The position numbers and the translations under genes are program-made. 41,541 nt of DNA from Bacteroides sp. 43_108 (lineage in GTDB: Bacteria; Bacteroidota; Bacteroidia; Bacteroidales; Bacteroidaceae): the NCBI GenBank assembly GCA_001915545.1, contig MNQS01000017.1, positions 1-41,541 on the forward strand, in the 5' to 3' direction. The notes beneath the pieces are model-generated. The model saw only the letters and a program-made list of their open reading frames with translations. It was not told the origin of the DNA and searched no databases. This document shows, one piece after another, positions 1 to 7,388 of this stretch (positions are counted from its first letter, which is position 1; each line of letters begins with the position of its first letter).

Positions 1-96
1 ACGGAAAATGGGCAATAATAATGGCACATAAAGTGATTATACTCTATCGACTTTATATGCCATATTACTTTTTAGGGACATTTACTGAATATCCCT
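1..96. mobile_element. probable right end of an insertion sequence (cut by window edge)
   Basis: Positions 80-96 are the exact reverse complement of 41445-41461 at the other edge of the window (17 bp). The sequence left of position 96 differs from the sequence right of 41461, as expected for the two opposite ends of one element with terminal inverted repeats. The relaxase-like reading frame starts abruptly at 97, consistent with an insertion junction there. No transposase codons can be read in these 96 bases and I cannot name the IS family. Confidence 0.5.
21..63. terminator. hairpin near the IS end
   Basis: Bases 21-34 and 50-63 are inverted repeats matching at 13 of 14 positions, with a 15-base loop. 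T-rich sequence (70-73) follows shortly after. It would suit the terminator of a transposase gene reading rightwards out of the element; that is inferred from position only. Confidence 0.35.
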
Positions 97-546
97 ATGC
101 AGAGCGACCATCAACGAGAACTGATGAAGCTGGATGGTAAGCACCAAGCCGAATTGATCCGTAAGGAGGCAGAGCATCCCCAAGAGACCACAAGGCTCAA
201 AAATCGGATTGCATGGCAGAATCATCTTATCGGTTGTCTCAGTTTCTTGCTGCTCAAAACGAGCGACATCTTCCGCAAGGCGGTAAACGGCATCATCCGT
301 TTGGCAAAGGATTATTACAAACCCCGTTTTGACACCGAGCAAGTGTCGGACATCAAGAGTGCCCTTAACCTGTTCGGGGATGACAGGCAATCAAATCGGG
401 CTGCAGGGGATTTCCTGTACTTCACTGCCAGGCAAAAGGGTGAATTTGACAATCGGGAGCAAATCAAAGCCAGACGGGAAGTTGACAATGTGGTGGAGGG
501 ACAATACGACCAACAGCAAAAGAAAGGTCTTTCAATGAGAAGATAA
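97..546 (+). pseudogene. C-terminal remnant of a mobilisation/relaxase-like (MobV-type) protein
   Basis: A 149-residue open frame with a charged, coiled-coil-like start (about residues 3-40, rich in Q/E/K/R) and a compact C-terminal region containing AVNGIIRLAKDYY and NVVEGQYD. This arrangement resembles the C-terminus of Bacteroidetes plasmid mobilisation/recombination proteins, but no relaxase catalytic motif is present, so that part of the gene is missing. The frame begins right at the apparent IS end (base 96), so the ATG at 97 is probably an internal codon of a gene truncated by insertion. A stop lies 22 bases upstream. The family call rests on general resemblance only; an unrelated accessory protein is possible. 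Confidence 0.4.
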
Positions 547-560
547 GTTGATAAATATAG

Positions 561-615
561 AACCAATGGAAGTGGGCTATAATATAATGATTTTGCTTGC
601 ACAGTTCCATTGGTT
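561..615. terminator. hairpin between the relaxase remnant and the AraC-type gene
   Basis: An 11-bp perfect inverted repeat (561-571 with 605-615), loop of 33 bases, followed on the + strand by a T-rich run. It sits between the convergent ends of the remnant at 97-546 and the minus-strand regulator at 617-1438 and may terminate both. Confidence 0.45.
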
Positions 616-616
616 T

Positions 617-1438
617 TTATTGATGTATCCTTCTATATTCGATAAGTGAGATTCCGGTATGTCGTTTGAAAAAGCGGCACATATAAGACCCGTCTTCAAA
701 GTTCAAATATCCGGCAATCTCTTTGACTGACATATCCGTTGTTTCCAACAGCATTTTCATTTCTAACATTACTTGTCGCTCAATCAGACCTTTGGGAGTA
801 TCGTTCATAAAGTCTTTTGTTATTTGTGAAAGGTAAAACGGTGTGATACATAATTCATCCGCATAAAAGGCGACCTCCCGATGCCGACGACAGTTCTTGC
901 ATATCAATTCCCAAAACCTCCAGCACAACTTTTCCTTTCGGCTGTACTGCCGTTCGACGAAAGCGTCTGTCAGCATTGGCTGTGTCCGTCCTGCAATGTA
1001 CAGAAAGAGGTTCTGCATATGATTGATAATTATCGGACGTTTGTGTAGCATGTCCTTCTGTAGGATACACCGGAGCTGGAGAAGCCATGTGCACAACAAC
1101 TTCCGTTCTTCCTCCATAGGTCTGCAAAGCGGATACTGCCACAAGAACGGAAATAACCGGTTTGGCAATTTATATGCGATTTCTGTAGCCATTTCCTTTC
1201 TTATCTGCATATAAATCAGTTTACAATCTTTTGAAGTTGACGAAAACACTGCAAGCGAGTCTTCAGACAACACCAACAAGTCGGAACCTTTCAGCAGGTA
1301 TTTTTCAAAATTGACCTTAATGACTGCTTTACCTTCAAGACAAATAAAAACTGCAAGATAGGGAAGTTTTAATGGATGCCCGATATGTTCGCTCATGCCA
1401 CATTCATGTAATATTATTTCTATTTCTTCTTTCGGCAT
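617..1438 (-). CDS. AraC-family transcriptional regulator
   Basis: A 273-residue protein. The N-terminal 150 or so residues look like an AraC-type cupin sensor domain. The C-terminal 95 residues form the double helix-turn-helix: the first HTH around FYADELCITPFYLSQITKDF, the second around MSVKEIAGYLNFEDGSY, then FFKRHTGISLIEYRR, the usual closing signature of the family. It probably binds DNA as an activator responding to a small ligand, but the ligand cannot be inferred. It stands alone on its strand and is convergent with the relaxase remnant. A TAATTTTG -7-like element lies 20 bases upstream of the ATG (reverse of 1458-1465) without a clear -33. Placement in an IS-scarred stretch suggests it may be accessory DNA. 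Confidence 0.88.
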   Translation of the reverse strand: MPKEEIEIILHECGMSEHIGHPLKLPYLAVFICLEGKAVIKVNFEKYLLKGSDLLVLSEDSLAVFSSTSKDCKLIYMQIRKEMATEIAYKLPNRLFPFLWQYPLCRPMEEERKLLCTWLLQLRCILQKDMLHKRPIIINHMQNLFLYIAGRTQPMLTDAFVERQYSRKEKLCWRFWELICKNCRRHREVAFYADELCITPFYLSQITKDFMNDTPKGLIERQVMLEMKMLLETTDMSVKEIAGYLNFEDGSYMCRFFKRHTGISLIEYRRIHQ

Positions 1439-1611
1439 ATTGTTTTTGTTTATACTGCAAAATTAATGGTTTATGCATTCTGTTTTGAATATTGTTTCTA
1501 AAAATACCGGTTTTGTTCATATTTTGTTTTCTTCTATTCCCGTCCGAAGCAGTATTTTTGCATCGAATCAACAAAATCCGATTTCGGATGATAATCAAAC
1601 AGATTAAGAGT

Positions 1612-2157
1612 ATGAATTTGAAAACAGAAAGAATGGTTTTGCGCCCTTGGAGGGAAGCAGATGCCGAAACATTGTATGAGTATGCGAAAGACGAGCGGGT
1701 GGGACCCGTTGCCGGATGGCCCGTTCACCGAAGTGTAGAGGAAAGCCGGGAGATTATCCGCACGGTTTTCGCGCAAGAAGGAGTGTTTGCCGTAACCCTT
1801 AAAGAAGATGACAGGGCAATCGGGTGCATAGGCGTAATACGCGGGGCTAAGAGTAATTTCCCGATTGGAGAAGACGAGGGAGAGATTTCCTACTGGATCG
1901 GTGTTCCCTTTTGGGGACAAGGGCTGATTCCCGAAGCCATGCGTGAGGTAATCCGATATGCCTTTGAGGATTTGAAGCTTACGAACTTGTGGTGTGGCTA
2001 CTTTAACGGCAATGAAAGATCAAAACGGGCACAGGAAAAATGTGGCTTCCGTCATCATCATACCTGTGAAATGATGTACTATCCCTTGATAGATGATTAT
2101 CGGATAGAACATGTCAGCTATCTTGCTCATAATGATTGGTGCATAAGGAAACGGTAA
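1612..2157 (+). CDS. GNAT N-acetyltransferase, RimJ/RimL-like
   Basis: The 181-residue product starts with NLKTERMVLRPWREADAE, the standard opening of RimJ/RimL-type acetyltransferases, which fixes the start at the ATG at 1612 even though the frame is open further upstream. The core shows the acetyl-CoA-binding strand-helix region (ISYWIGVPFWGQGLIPEAM, about residues 90-108) and the closing N-x-x-S-x-R-x-x-E-K-C-G-F pattern. It would acetylate an amine on a protein terminus or small molecule; the substrate cannot be told. A good -7 element (TATTTTTG, 1553-1560) lies 52 bases upstream. The gene is divergent from the AraC-type regulator, so control by that regulator is possible. Confidence 0.88.
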   Translation: MNLKTERMVLRPWREADAETLYEYAKDERVGPVAGWPVHRSVEESREIIRTVFAQEGVFAVTLKEDDRAIGCIGVIRGAKSNFPIGEDEGEISYWIGVPFWGQGLIPEAMREVIRYAFEDLKLTNLWCGYFNGNERSKRAQEKCGFRHHHTCEMMYYPLIDDYRIEHVSYLAHNDWCIRKR

Positions 2158-2295
2158 TTATTGACGGTATCTTGGGGTACGATATTCAATGTGATGGACC
2201 TTATATGCTAACAGTATGGCACTGCCATCAATAAGGGATGACAGTGTCTCTGCTTTATGTTGATACTTGTCACGAAGAGCGTGTTCCGTGTTATA
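2158..2295 (-). pseudogene. unidentified coding remnant without a start codon
   Basis: On the minus strand 2295-2158 reads open for 45 codons to a TAA, with a protein-like composition (segments EHALRDKYQHKAETLSSL and LLAYKVHHIEYRTPRYRQ). There is no start codon, a TAG lies just upstream, and it overlaps the last bases of the neighbouring acetyltransferase gene. It may be the tail of a gene lost in a rearrangement. The family is not recognised and a chance open frame is possible. Confidence 0.25.
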
Positions 2296-2743
2296 AATCT
2301 ATATGATACATTCTTATCATGCTTGATTCTTCATTGTCCTCCTGGACAAGACATAAAAAGTTCCAACCGTATCTTTCATAGAATTTTGTATGCTCTGTAA
2401 CCAGATACAAATCTTTCACATCCAAAGATTTCATGTCATTACAAATATATTTTAAGATTCGCCCAGCAATGCCCTGTTGACGATATTCTTTGTCTACATA
2501 CAAAGCACAGATATTTGGAGTAAGGTCTTTACGATTATGAAAATCATTTTCGATAACTCCGGCTCCTCCAATAATTGCCTCGTTTTCTACTGCTAAATAC
2601 CACTGAGGAACGCAGTTAGTCCCTAATATACATTCTTGTATACTTTCCATATATTCCTCAATCGGAATATTCCATTTTGAGTGGAACCAAACCGCTGCTT
2701 TCTCTGAAAGTTCAATATGTTCTCTAAGTTTCAAAATCTCCAT
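2291..2743 (-). CDS. GNAT N-acetyltransferase
   Basis: A 150-residue single-domain GNAT protein. Motif A, which binds the acetyl-CoA pyrophosphate, is clear at about residues 80-105: ICALYVDKEYRQQGIAGRIL, with the R/Q-x-x-G-x-A/G signature. The segment VKDLYLVTEHTKFYERYGW near the C-terminus matches the usual motif B. The substrate is unknown. It is a separate gene from the other acetyltransferase at 1612-2157, which is convergent with it, and the two are not close in sequence. A TAATTTTG element (reverse of 2774-2781) may be its -7, without a clear -33. The IS982 fragment begins immediately upstream. Confidence 0.85.
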   Translation of the reverse strand: MEILKLREHIELSEKAAVWFHSKWNIPIEEYMESIQECILGTNCVPQWYLAVENEAIIGGAGVIENDFHNRKDLTPNICALYVDKEYRQQGIAGRILKYICNDMKSLDVKDLYLVTEHTKFYERYGWNFLCLVQEDNEESSMIRMYHIDL

Positions 2744-2795
2744 TATCTTCTTTTTTATAGGATATTAGCCCTACAAAATTACGGATATTTTCTGT

Positions 2796-2990
2796 ATGGT
2801 AAATGAGTTCAGCAAGAAATTTGATATGGATCCGCTCTGGAATAAAATCATGTTACGTAAACATTTTGTCATCGAGTGCATCAACAACATGCTTAAGAAC
2901 ACAGCCAAACTGGTACATTCAAGGCATAGTCCTATCAATAACTTCTTAATGAACCTCGTTGCGGCATTAGTGGCATATTGCTTTTATAAA
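2796..2990 (+). pseudogene. C-terminal fragment of an IS982-family transposase
   Basis: About 65 codons match the end of IS982-type transposases: LLRK/MLRKHFVIECINNML, then VHSRHSPINNFLMNLVAAL and AYCF. The intact proteins are about 300 residues, so the N-terminal three quarters, including most of the DDE catalytic domain, are gone. After the AYCF segment the frame leaves the family sequence and stops at 3051-3053. It cannot be functional and marks an old insertion at this locus, possibly the event that joined the acetyltransferase region to the truncated LRR gene. Confidence 0.8.
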
Positions 2991-2997
2991 GTTGTCC

Positions 2998-3028
2998 TTG
3001 GCAGATTTTCCGCATATTGTTATCTTTG
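2998..3028 (+). promoter_or_regulatory. Bacteroidales-type promoter at the edge of the IS982 remnant
   Basis: TTG (2998-3000), 20 bases, then TATCTTTG (3021-3028): an exact match to the TTG/TAnnTTTG pattern. Transcription would start near 3035 and run towards the truncated LRR gene, whose translation start is about 220 bases downstream. Confidence 0.6.
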
Positions 3029-3254
3029 TCTAAATTCAGGATTAAGTAGATAACAGTGGAATACAGGAAATTAATTACGCAGTAAGATGAGGATTCCGTC
3101 CAAATTGACACCTTTAGCAGGTTAAGAATTAATAAAAGTGTTAAATTTCTACCCTTTAGAATGTATAATTAAAGATAATGACCATATTTCTGACTTATTA
3201 TCTATAAAATATTGAGTAATAATCGGTTGTAAATACCCGGACTGTTTTTCACTT

Positions 3255-4664
3255 GTGTCTGTTAGTATCCCCAATACAGTGGATGATTTAGGGGTAGGTG
3301 TTTTTTGGGGATGTTCCGGGCTTACGAAACCTTTGTACACCGACAAGCTTTTTATCTATATGCCACAGGCTTCATGTTCTTCTGTTTATGAAATACCTGA
3401 TGGTATTAAAAAAATCTGCGTCTCTGCTTTTTGGGATTGCGAAAATTTAGAGTCAGTGACCATACCGTCATCTGTAACCGAGATTGCAGATGTGTCATTT
3501 GAGCATTGTACTAATTTGAGGTCTTTAAACATACCGGACTCGGTTGTTAGTATCGGCAGATTTGCTTTTGCTGGATGTAAGCGCATCAAAAATATAGTAT
3601 TACCAAATTCTATTAAAAGTATCGGACATGGTGCTTTTAGGTCGTGTGCCGAATTGGAATCTCTTGTGTTACCGGAGTCCATTGAAAGAATTAGTGATGA
3701 AGTGTTTTCTGATTGTTATAATCTTGTTTCCATAACTTTGCCAGAAAGTGTGGTTGAGCTTGGAACAAATGCATTTTTTGAATGTCCAAAACTGATTTCT
3801 GTTATAATACCTTCATCTCTGGAATATGTTGGAACTAATGCTTTTTATGGATGCAATGATCTGTGCAAACTGATATTAAAGTCTAAAAAGTTACCTGCTG
3901 GTTTGTTGGAAACATTGCCTAAAATGAGCAATCGTGTCATTTATGCGATGGACGATATCGTAATTGATGAATCGTATGGTCATGTAAGGAAGTTGGATTA
4001 TTTGGATATGATGTTTGAAAAAGACGGATTAAAGTACGTACCTCTTTCATTGTCAACAGAATCTAACTGCTTGGCCGTAGATTGTTCGTACATGTCGAGT
4101 GATACATCTTTCTGTATAAATCCGTCAGTCAATTTTGAAGGCGTTACATATCGTTTGTCTGAATATGGACCTTTTTTGATGAAGAACAACAAATTTGTTG
4201 AGAAAATAGATATAAAGGCTGATGTTGATCATATATCCGAAGGGTTTGCTAGTGGTTGTTCTGGCTTGGTTAAAGTGTTTCTTAATAGTTCAATTTCTTC
4301 TGTAGGTGATTCTTTTTTGGCTGGATGTGTGTTTCTGTCAGAAATTCATGTCGATGCAGTAGAACCTCCTGTATGCGGTATGGATGCTTTTGAAAGTGTT
4401 GATAAGTCAGAGTGTCGACTTTTTGTACCAGGAGGAACACTAGACAGTTACCGTAAAGCCGAATACTGGAAAGATTTTATATTGATTGATGAGGAAGAAT
4501 CCACTGCGGGTTTGGATAATGTTTCAGAAGAAGTATATGAAAAAGTATATAATGTATATAATATGAATGGTGTTCTGATTATGTCTGCGAAAAATACAGA
4601 TGATCTGCATACTCTGAGTAGTGGAATATACATAATTGACGGTAAAAAGACATTAATTGAGTGA
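3255..4664 (+). CDS. BspA-like leucine-rich repeat protein, 5'-truncated
   Basis: Tandem LRR_5 (BspA/Treponema pallidum type) repeats of about 23 residues fill the first half, with units such as LESVTIPSSVTEIADVSF and LRSLNIPDSVVSIGRFAF. The C-terminus (VYNVYNMNGVLIMSA through SGIYIIDGKKTLIE) is the short tail common on secreted Bacteroidetes proteins. Such proteins are usually surface-exposed and start with a signal peptide. None exists here: the first repeat is already in progress upstream of the GTG at 3255 and the frame is closed by TGA at 3213-3215. The gene has therefore lost its 5' end. GTG at 3255 is only a possible start; without export the product is probably non-functional. It is AT-rich compared with the downstream operon. 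Confidence 0.8.
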   Translation: MSVSIPNTVDDLGVGVFWGCSGLTKPLYTDKLFIYMPQASCSSVYEIPDGIKKICVSAFWDCENLESVTIPSSVTEIADVSFEHCTNLRSLNIPDSVVSIGRFAFAGCKRIKNIVLPNSIKSIGHGAFRSCAELESLVLPESIERISDEVFSDCYNLVSITLPESVVELGTNAFFECPKLISVIIPSSLEYVGTNAFYGCNDLCKLILKSKKLPAGLLETLPKMSNRVIYAMDDIVIDESYGHVRKLDYLDMMFEKDGLKYVPLSLSTESNCLAVDCSYMSSDTSFCINPSVNFEGVTYRLSEYGPFLMKNNKFVEKIDIKADVDHISEGFASGCSGLVKVFLNSSISSVGDSFLAGCVFLSEIHVDAVEPPVCGMDAFESVDKSECRLFVPGGTLDSYRKAEYWKDFILIDEEESTAGLDNVSEEVYEKVYNVYNMNGVLIMSAKNTDDLHTLSSGIYIIDGKKTLIE

Positions 4665-4766
4665 ATAATTGCATGTTTTGCAATTTTATATTGCATTGCT
4701 TGTAATTTTGAATTGATAATTATTATCTATTTGTCTGCGGACTGTTTTTATTATGTCTGATATGTT

Positions 4767-4796
4767 TTTAGTGTTATATATAAATATGTATCTTTG
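4767..4796 (+). promoter_or_regulatory. probable promoter of the ung operon
   Basis: The -7 element TATCTTTG (4789-4796) is exact. Nineteen bases upstream is TTT (4767-4769) in place of TTG. Transcription would start near 4803, leaving a very short leader before the TTG start at 4820. Confidence 0.5.
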
Positions 4797-4819
4797 CATG
4801 CATTAAAAAGTTATTAGTT

Positions 4820-5482
4820 TTGGATGTAAGAATAGAGGATAGCTGGAAAAAAAAGTTGCAGACAGAATTCGAAAAACCGTATTTTTCCAAGCTGATAGAT
4901 TTTGTTAAGAATGAGTATCGACAGGGAACGGTTTATCCGCCTGGAAGGTTGATTTTCAATGCTTTTGATCTTTGTCCTTTCGATAAGGTGAAGGTTGTGC
5001 TTCTTGGGCAAGACCCTTACCATGAACCGGGACAGGCACATGGTCTTTGTTTCTCCGTGAATGACGGAGTGCGTTTCCCGCCTTCTCTGGTCAATATATT
5101 TAAAGAAATCAATTCGGATATTGGTGCTCCGATTCCAACTAGCGGTAATCTGACACGCTGGGCGCGTCAGGGTGTGCTTCTTCTCAATGCAACACTAACA
5201 GTAAGGGAACACCTCGCTGGTTCGCATCAGCGTAGAGGCTGGGAAGAGTTTACAGATGCAACGATCAAGCTTTTGAGCGACGAAAGAGATAATCTTGTTT
5301 TTATTTTATGGGGCAGTTATGCGCAGAGCAAACGTGTATTGATTGATAGTTCAAGACACCTGGTTTTGACTTCTGCACACCCGTCACCGTTGTCGGCACA
5401 TAGAGGATTTTTCGGAAACCATCATTTCAGCTTGACAAATGCTTATTTGAGCGAACATGGCATTGAGCCCATACAGTGGTAG
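4820..5482 (+). CDS. ung: uracil-DNA glycosylase, family 1
   Basis: The 220-residue product removes uracil from DNA, starting base-excision repair of deaminated cytosine. All family-1 motifs are present: GQDPYH (63-68) with the catalytic Asp65, the LLNATLTVR segment (121-129) and HPSPLS (187-192) with the catalytic His187. Length and motif spacing match E. coli Ung. The start is a TTG codon: it gives the expected N-terminus (DVRIEDSWKKKLQ aligns with the start of relatives), while the ATG a few bases on is out of frame. It is the first gene of a three-gene operon; the next start is 40 bases downstream. Confidence 0.96.
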   Translation: MDVRIEDSWKKKLQTEFEKPYFSKLIDFVKNEYRQGTVYPPGRLIFNAFDLCPFDKVKVVLLGQDPYHEPGQAHGLCFSVNDGVRFPPSLVNIFKEINSDIGAPIPTSGNLTRWARQGVLLLNATLTVREHLAGSHQRRGWEEFTDATIKLLSDERDNLVFILWGSYAQSKRVLIDSSRHLVLTSAHPSPLSAHRGFFGNHHFSLTNAYLSEHGIEPIQW

Positions 5483-5522
5483 ATATTTTCAGGATTTTTA
5501 TTTGACGTAATAGTATTTTATT

Positions 5523-6581
5523 TTGAGAAAGAAAGAATTTTGGTACGGCATAGCCTTTATTGCAGGCATGACCGTAGTGGCAACTCTTATTGCCATGATT
5601 CCGGTAGTTAAGGATGATCTCAAGTTCAGCTCGCTGATTGTCGGCATTCTCCTTGGTATGGTTTATGCAAATCTGTTCCGTGTGAAAGCGGTTGGACAGT
5701 GGGTTTCTGGTACAAAATTCTGTTCCAAGCAGATTCTTCGTGCCGGTATTGTATTGTATGGATTCAGATTGACGTTTGCTGATGTAGCAGTTGCCGGATG
5801 GCCGGCTTTTGCTGTTGATCTCATAATTGTTGCAGGTACGCTTATTCTCGGCATCTTGTTCGGACGTTTGCTCCGTATGGATACTGATACTGCTCTGATG
5901 ACTGCAACTGGAAGTTCTATTTGTGGAGCAGCTGCTGTGCTCGGTGCAGAATCTGTCGTGAGATGCGAACCTCATAAGACTGCTGTTGCTGTTTCTACGG
6001 TAGTGATTTTCGGAACAATTTCAATGTTCCTTTATCCGATAATCTACCGTACCGGTTGTCTACCTATGGATGATTTTTCATGGGCAGTATATACGGGTTC
6101 TACGCTTCACGAAGTTGCCCATGTTGCCGGTGCAGGCGATGCTATGAATGCTGCTGGTGGAGACGTTGCAAGCACTGCAACCATAACCAAGATGATACGT
6201 GTAATAATGCTTGCTCCAGTACTTGTAGTGATGAGCTTCATGTTGTCACGTCTGCGTAAGAGTGAAAATGGGGGCTGCAAACGCCGTATAACAATTCCTT
6301 GGTTTGCTTTCGGTTTCCTTCTGGTTATCTGCATCAATACTTTCCTTGCAGAGTATATGCCGGCAAACATCTATGCTCCTTTGTTCGGCAAAGGTGGTAT
6401 TGTGGAACAGGCTGACACCTTCATGCTTGCTATGGCCATGACGGCTCTCGGTGCTGATACGACTGTGGACAAGTTCCGTCAGGCCGGCGCAAAACCTTTT
6501 TATCTTGCAGGTTTGCTGTACATCTGGCTTCTTGTTGGAGGATATTTCCTTACAAGCATCCTTGTGCCGATGCTCAAATAA
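5523..6581 (+). CDS. YeiH/UPF0324-family membrane transporter
   Basis: The 352-residue hydrophobic protein has about ten membrane segments and the YeiH-family signatures: LRAGIVLYGFRLTFADV (about 76-92), ATGSSICGAAAVL (about 127-139) and GSTLHEVAHVAGAG (about 192-205). The family is annotated as putative sulfate exporter, and some members have been linked to sulfonate or cysteine metabolism; the substrate here is unknown. It acts in the inner membrane. The annotated start is TTG (5523), giving MRKKEFWYG; no better ATG lies near. It sits 40 bases after ung and 40 before the HAD gene, so all three are probably one transcript, though no functional link is obvious. Confidence 0.9.
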   Translation: MRKKEFWYGIAFIAGMTVVATLIAMIPVVKDDLKFSSLIVGILLGMVYANLFRVKAVGQWVSGTKFCSKQILRAGIVLYGFRLTFADVAVAGWPAFAVDLIIVAGTLILGILFGRLLRMDTDTALMTATGSSICGAAAVLGAESVVRCEPHKTAVAVSTVVIFGTISMFLYPIIYRTGCLPMDDFSWAVYTGSTLHEVAHVAGAGDAMNAAGGDVASTATITKMIRVIMLAPVLVVMSFMLSRLRKSENGGCKRRITIPWFAFGFLLVICINTFLAEYMPANIYAPLFGKGGIVEQADTFMLAMAMTALGADTTVDKFRQAGAKPFYLAGLLYIWLLVGGYFLTSILVPMLK

Positions 6582-6621
6582 TTGAGGTAAGGTATCTTAT
6601 TAAAAATAATATATAGTAAAT

Positions 6622-7251
6622 ATGATACGCAATCTGATTTTTGATCTTGGAGGGGTCGTAATTAAGCTCGATCAAGATGAGGCTATCCGCCGTTTTCATT
6701 CTCTAGGTATTGAAGATGCGCGTGAGCAGATGGGAGTCTATGGACAGACTGGAATCTTCCTGGAGTTGGAAAGAGGTGATATTGACGTTGAAACTTTTTG
6801 CCGTAAACTAGCTGAGCAGGCTCATAGAGAAAATATTTCATACGATGAGGCTCAGTGGGGATGGCTTGGATATGTAAAGGAGGTTCCGGCAGAGAGATTG
6901 CAGAATCTTCTGAAGCTTAGGGAAAAATACAATGTATTTCTGTTGAGCAATACTAATCCTCTGATGATGGCATGGGTTGATAGTCCTGCATTCAGCGGTG
7001 ATGGTCACCCGATAAGCTATTATTTCGACCGTTTGTATTGCAGCTACGGACTCCATGACTATAAGCCTTCATTGTCGATATTCAAGAAAGTTCTTGAGGC
7101 TGAAGGACTCAAGGCTGAAGAATGTATCTTCGTTGATGACGGACTGAAAAATGTGGAGGCAGCAGAAGAGGTCGGAATGCACGGCCTGCACGTTGCAAAG
7201 GATGCAGATTGGATGGACGATCTTACTGCTATGCTGGAAAAGCTGGCTTGA
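6622..7251 (+). CDS. HAD-superfamily (IA) phosphatase
   Basis: A 209-residue hydrolase. Motif I is FDLGGVVIKLD, where the usual second Asp of DxD is replaced by Gly, as is normal in the YihX-like (alpha-D-glucose-1-phosphate phosphatase) subgroup. Motif II is LLSNTNP (about 111-117), motif III the Lys in DYKPS and motif IV FVDDGLKNV. The helical cap lies between motifs I and II. It is cytoplasmic and should dephosphorylate a small metabolite; YihX-type sugar-phosphate phosphatase is the closest guess. It is the last gene of the ung operon and is followed by a strong terminator 39 bases downstream. Confidence 0.9.
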   Translation: MIRNLIFDLGGVVIKLDQDEAIRRFHSLGIEDAREQMGVYGQTGIFLELERGDIDVETFCRKLAEQAHRENISYDEAQWGWLGYVKEVPAERLQNLLKLREKYNVFLLSNTNPLMMAWVDSPAFSGDGHPISYYFDRLYCSYGLHDYKPSLSIFKKVLEAEGLKAEECIFVDDGLKNVEAAEEVGMHGLHVAKDADWMDDLTAMLEKLA

Positions 7252-7289
7252 GTCTTTTCTGAAGAAGTAAAACGATATTTTGAGCATAA

Positions 7290-7342
7290 AAAACATGCGG
7301 TTCTGCAGACAGATTGTCGTCTGACGCAGAACCGCATGTTTT
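7290..7342. terminator. bidirectional terminator between HAD and GH10-like genes
   Basis: A 17-bp perfect inverted repeat (7290-7306 with 7326-7342) with a 19-base loop, A-run at the 5' side and T-run at the 3' side. It lies between the convergent ends of the HAD gene (+) and the GH10-like gene (-) and can serve both. Confidence 0.85.
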
Positions 7343-7388
7343 TTCTCTTTTACTCAGCCTGATACTTCGTGTAAATGGACAAGCTTGG

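Noticed and set aside
5427..5975. 182-codon minus-strand frame over the YeiH-type gene
   Set aside because: It is Asn/His/Ser-rich antisense of a clear membrane protein.
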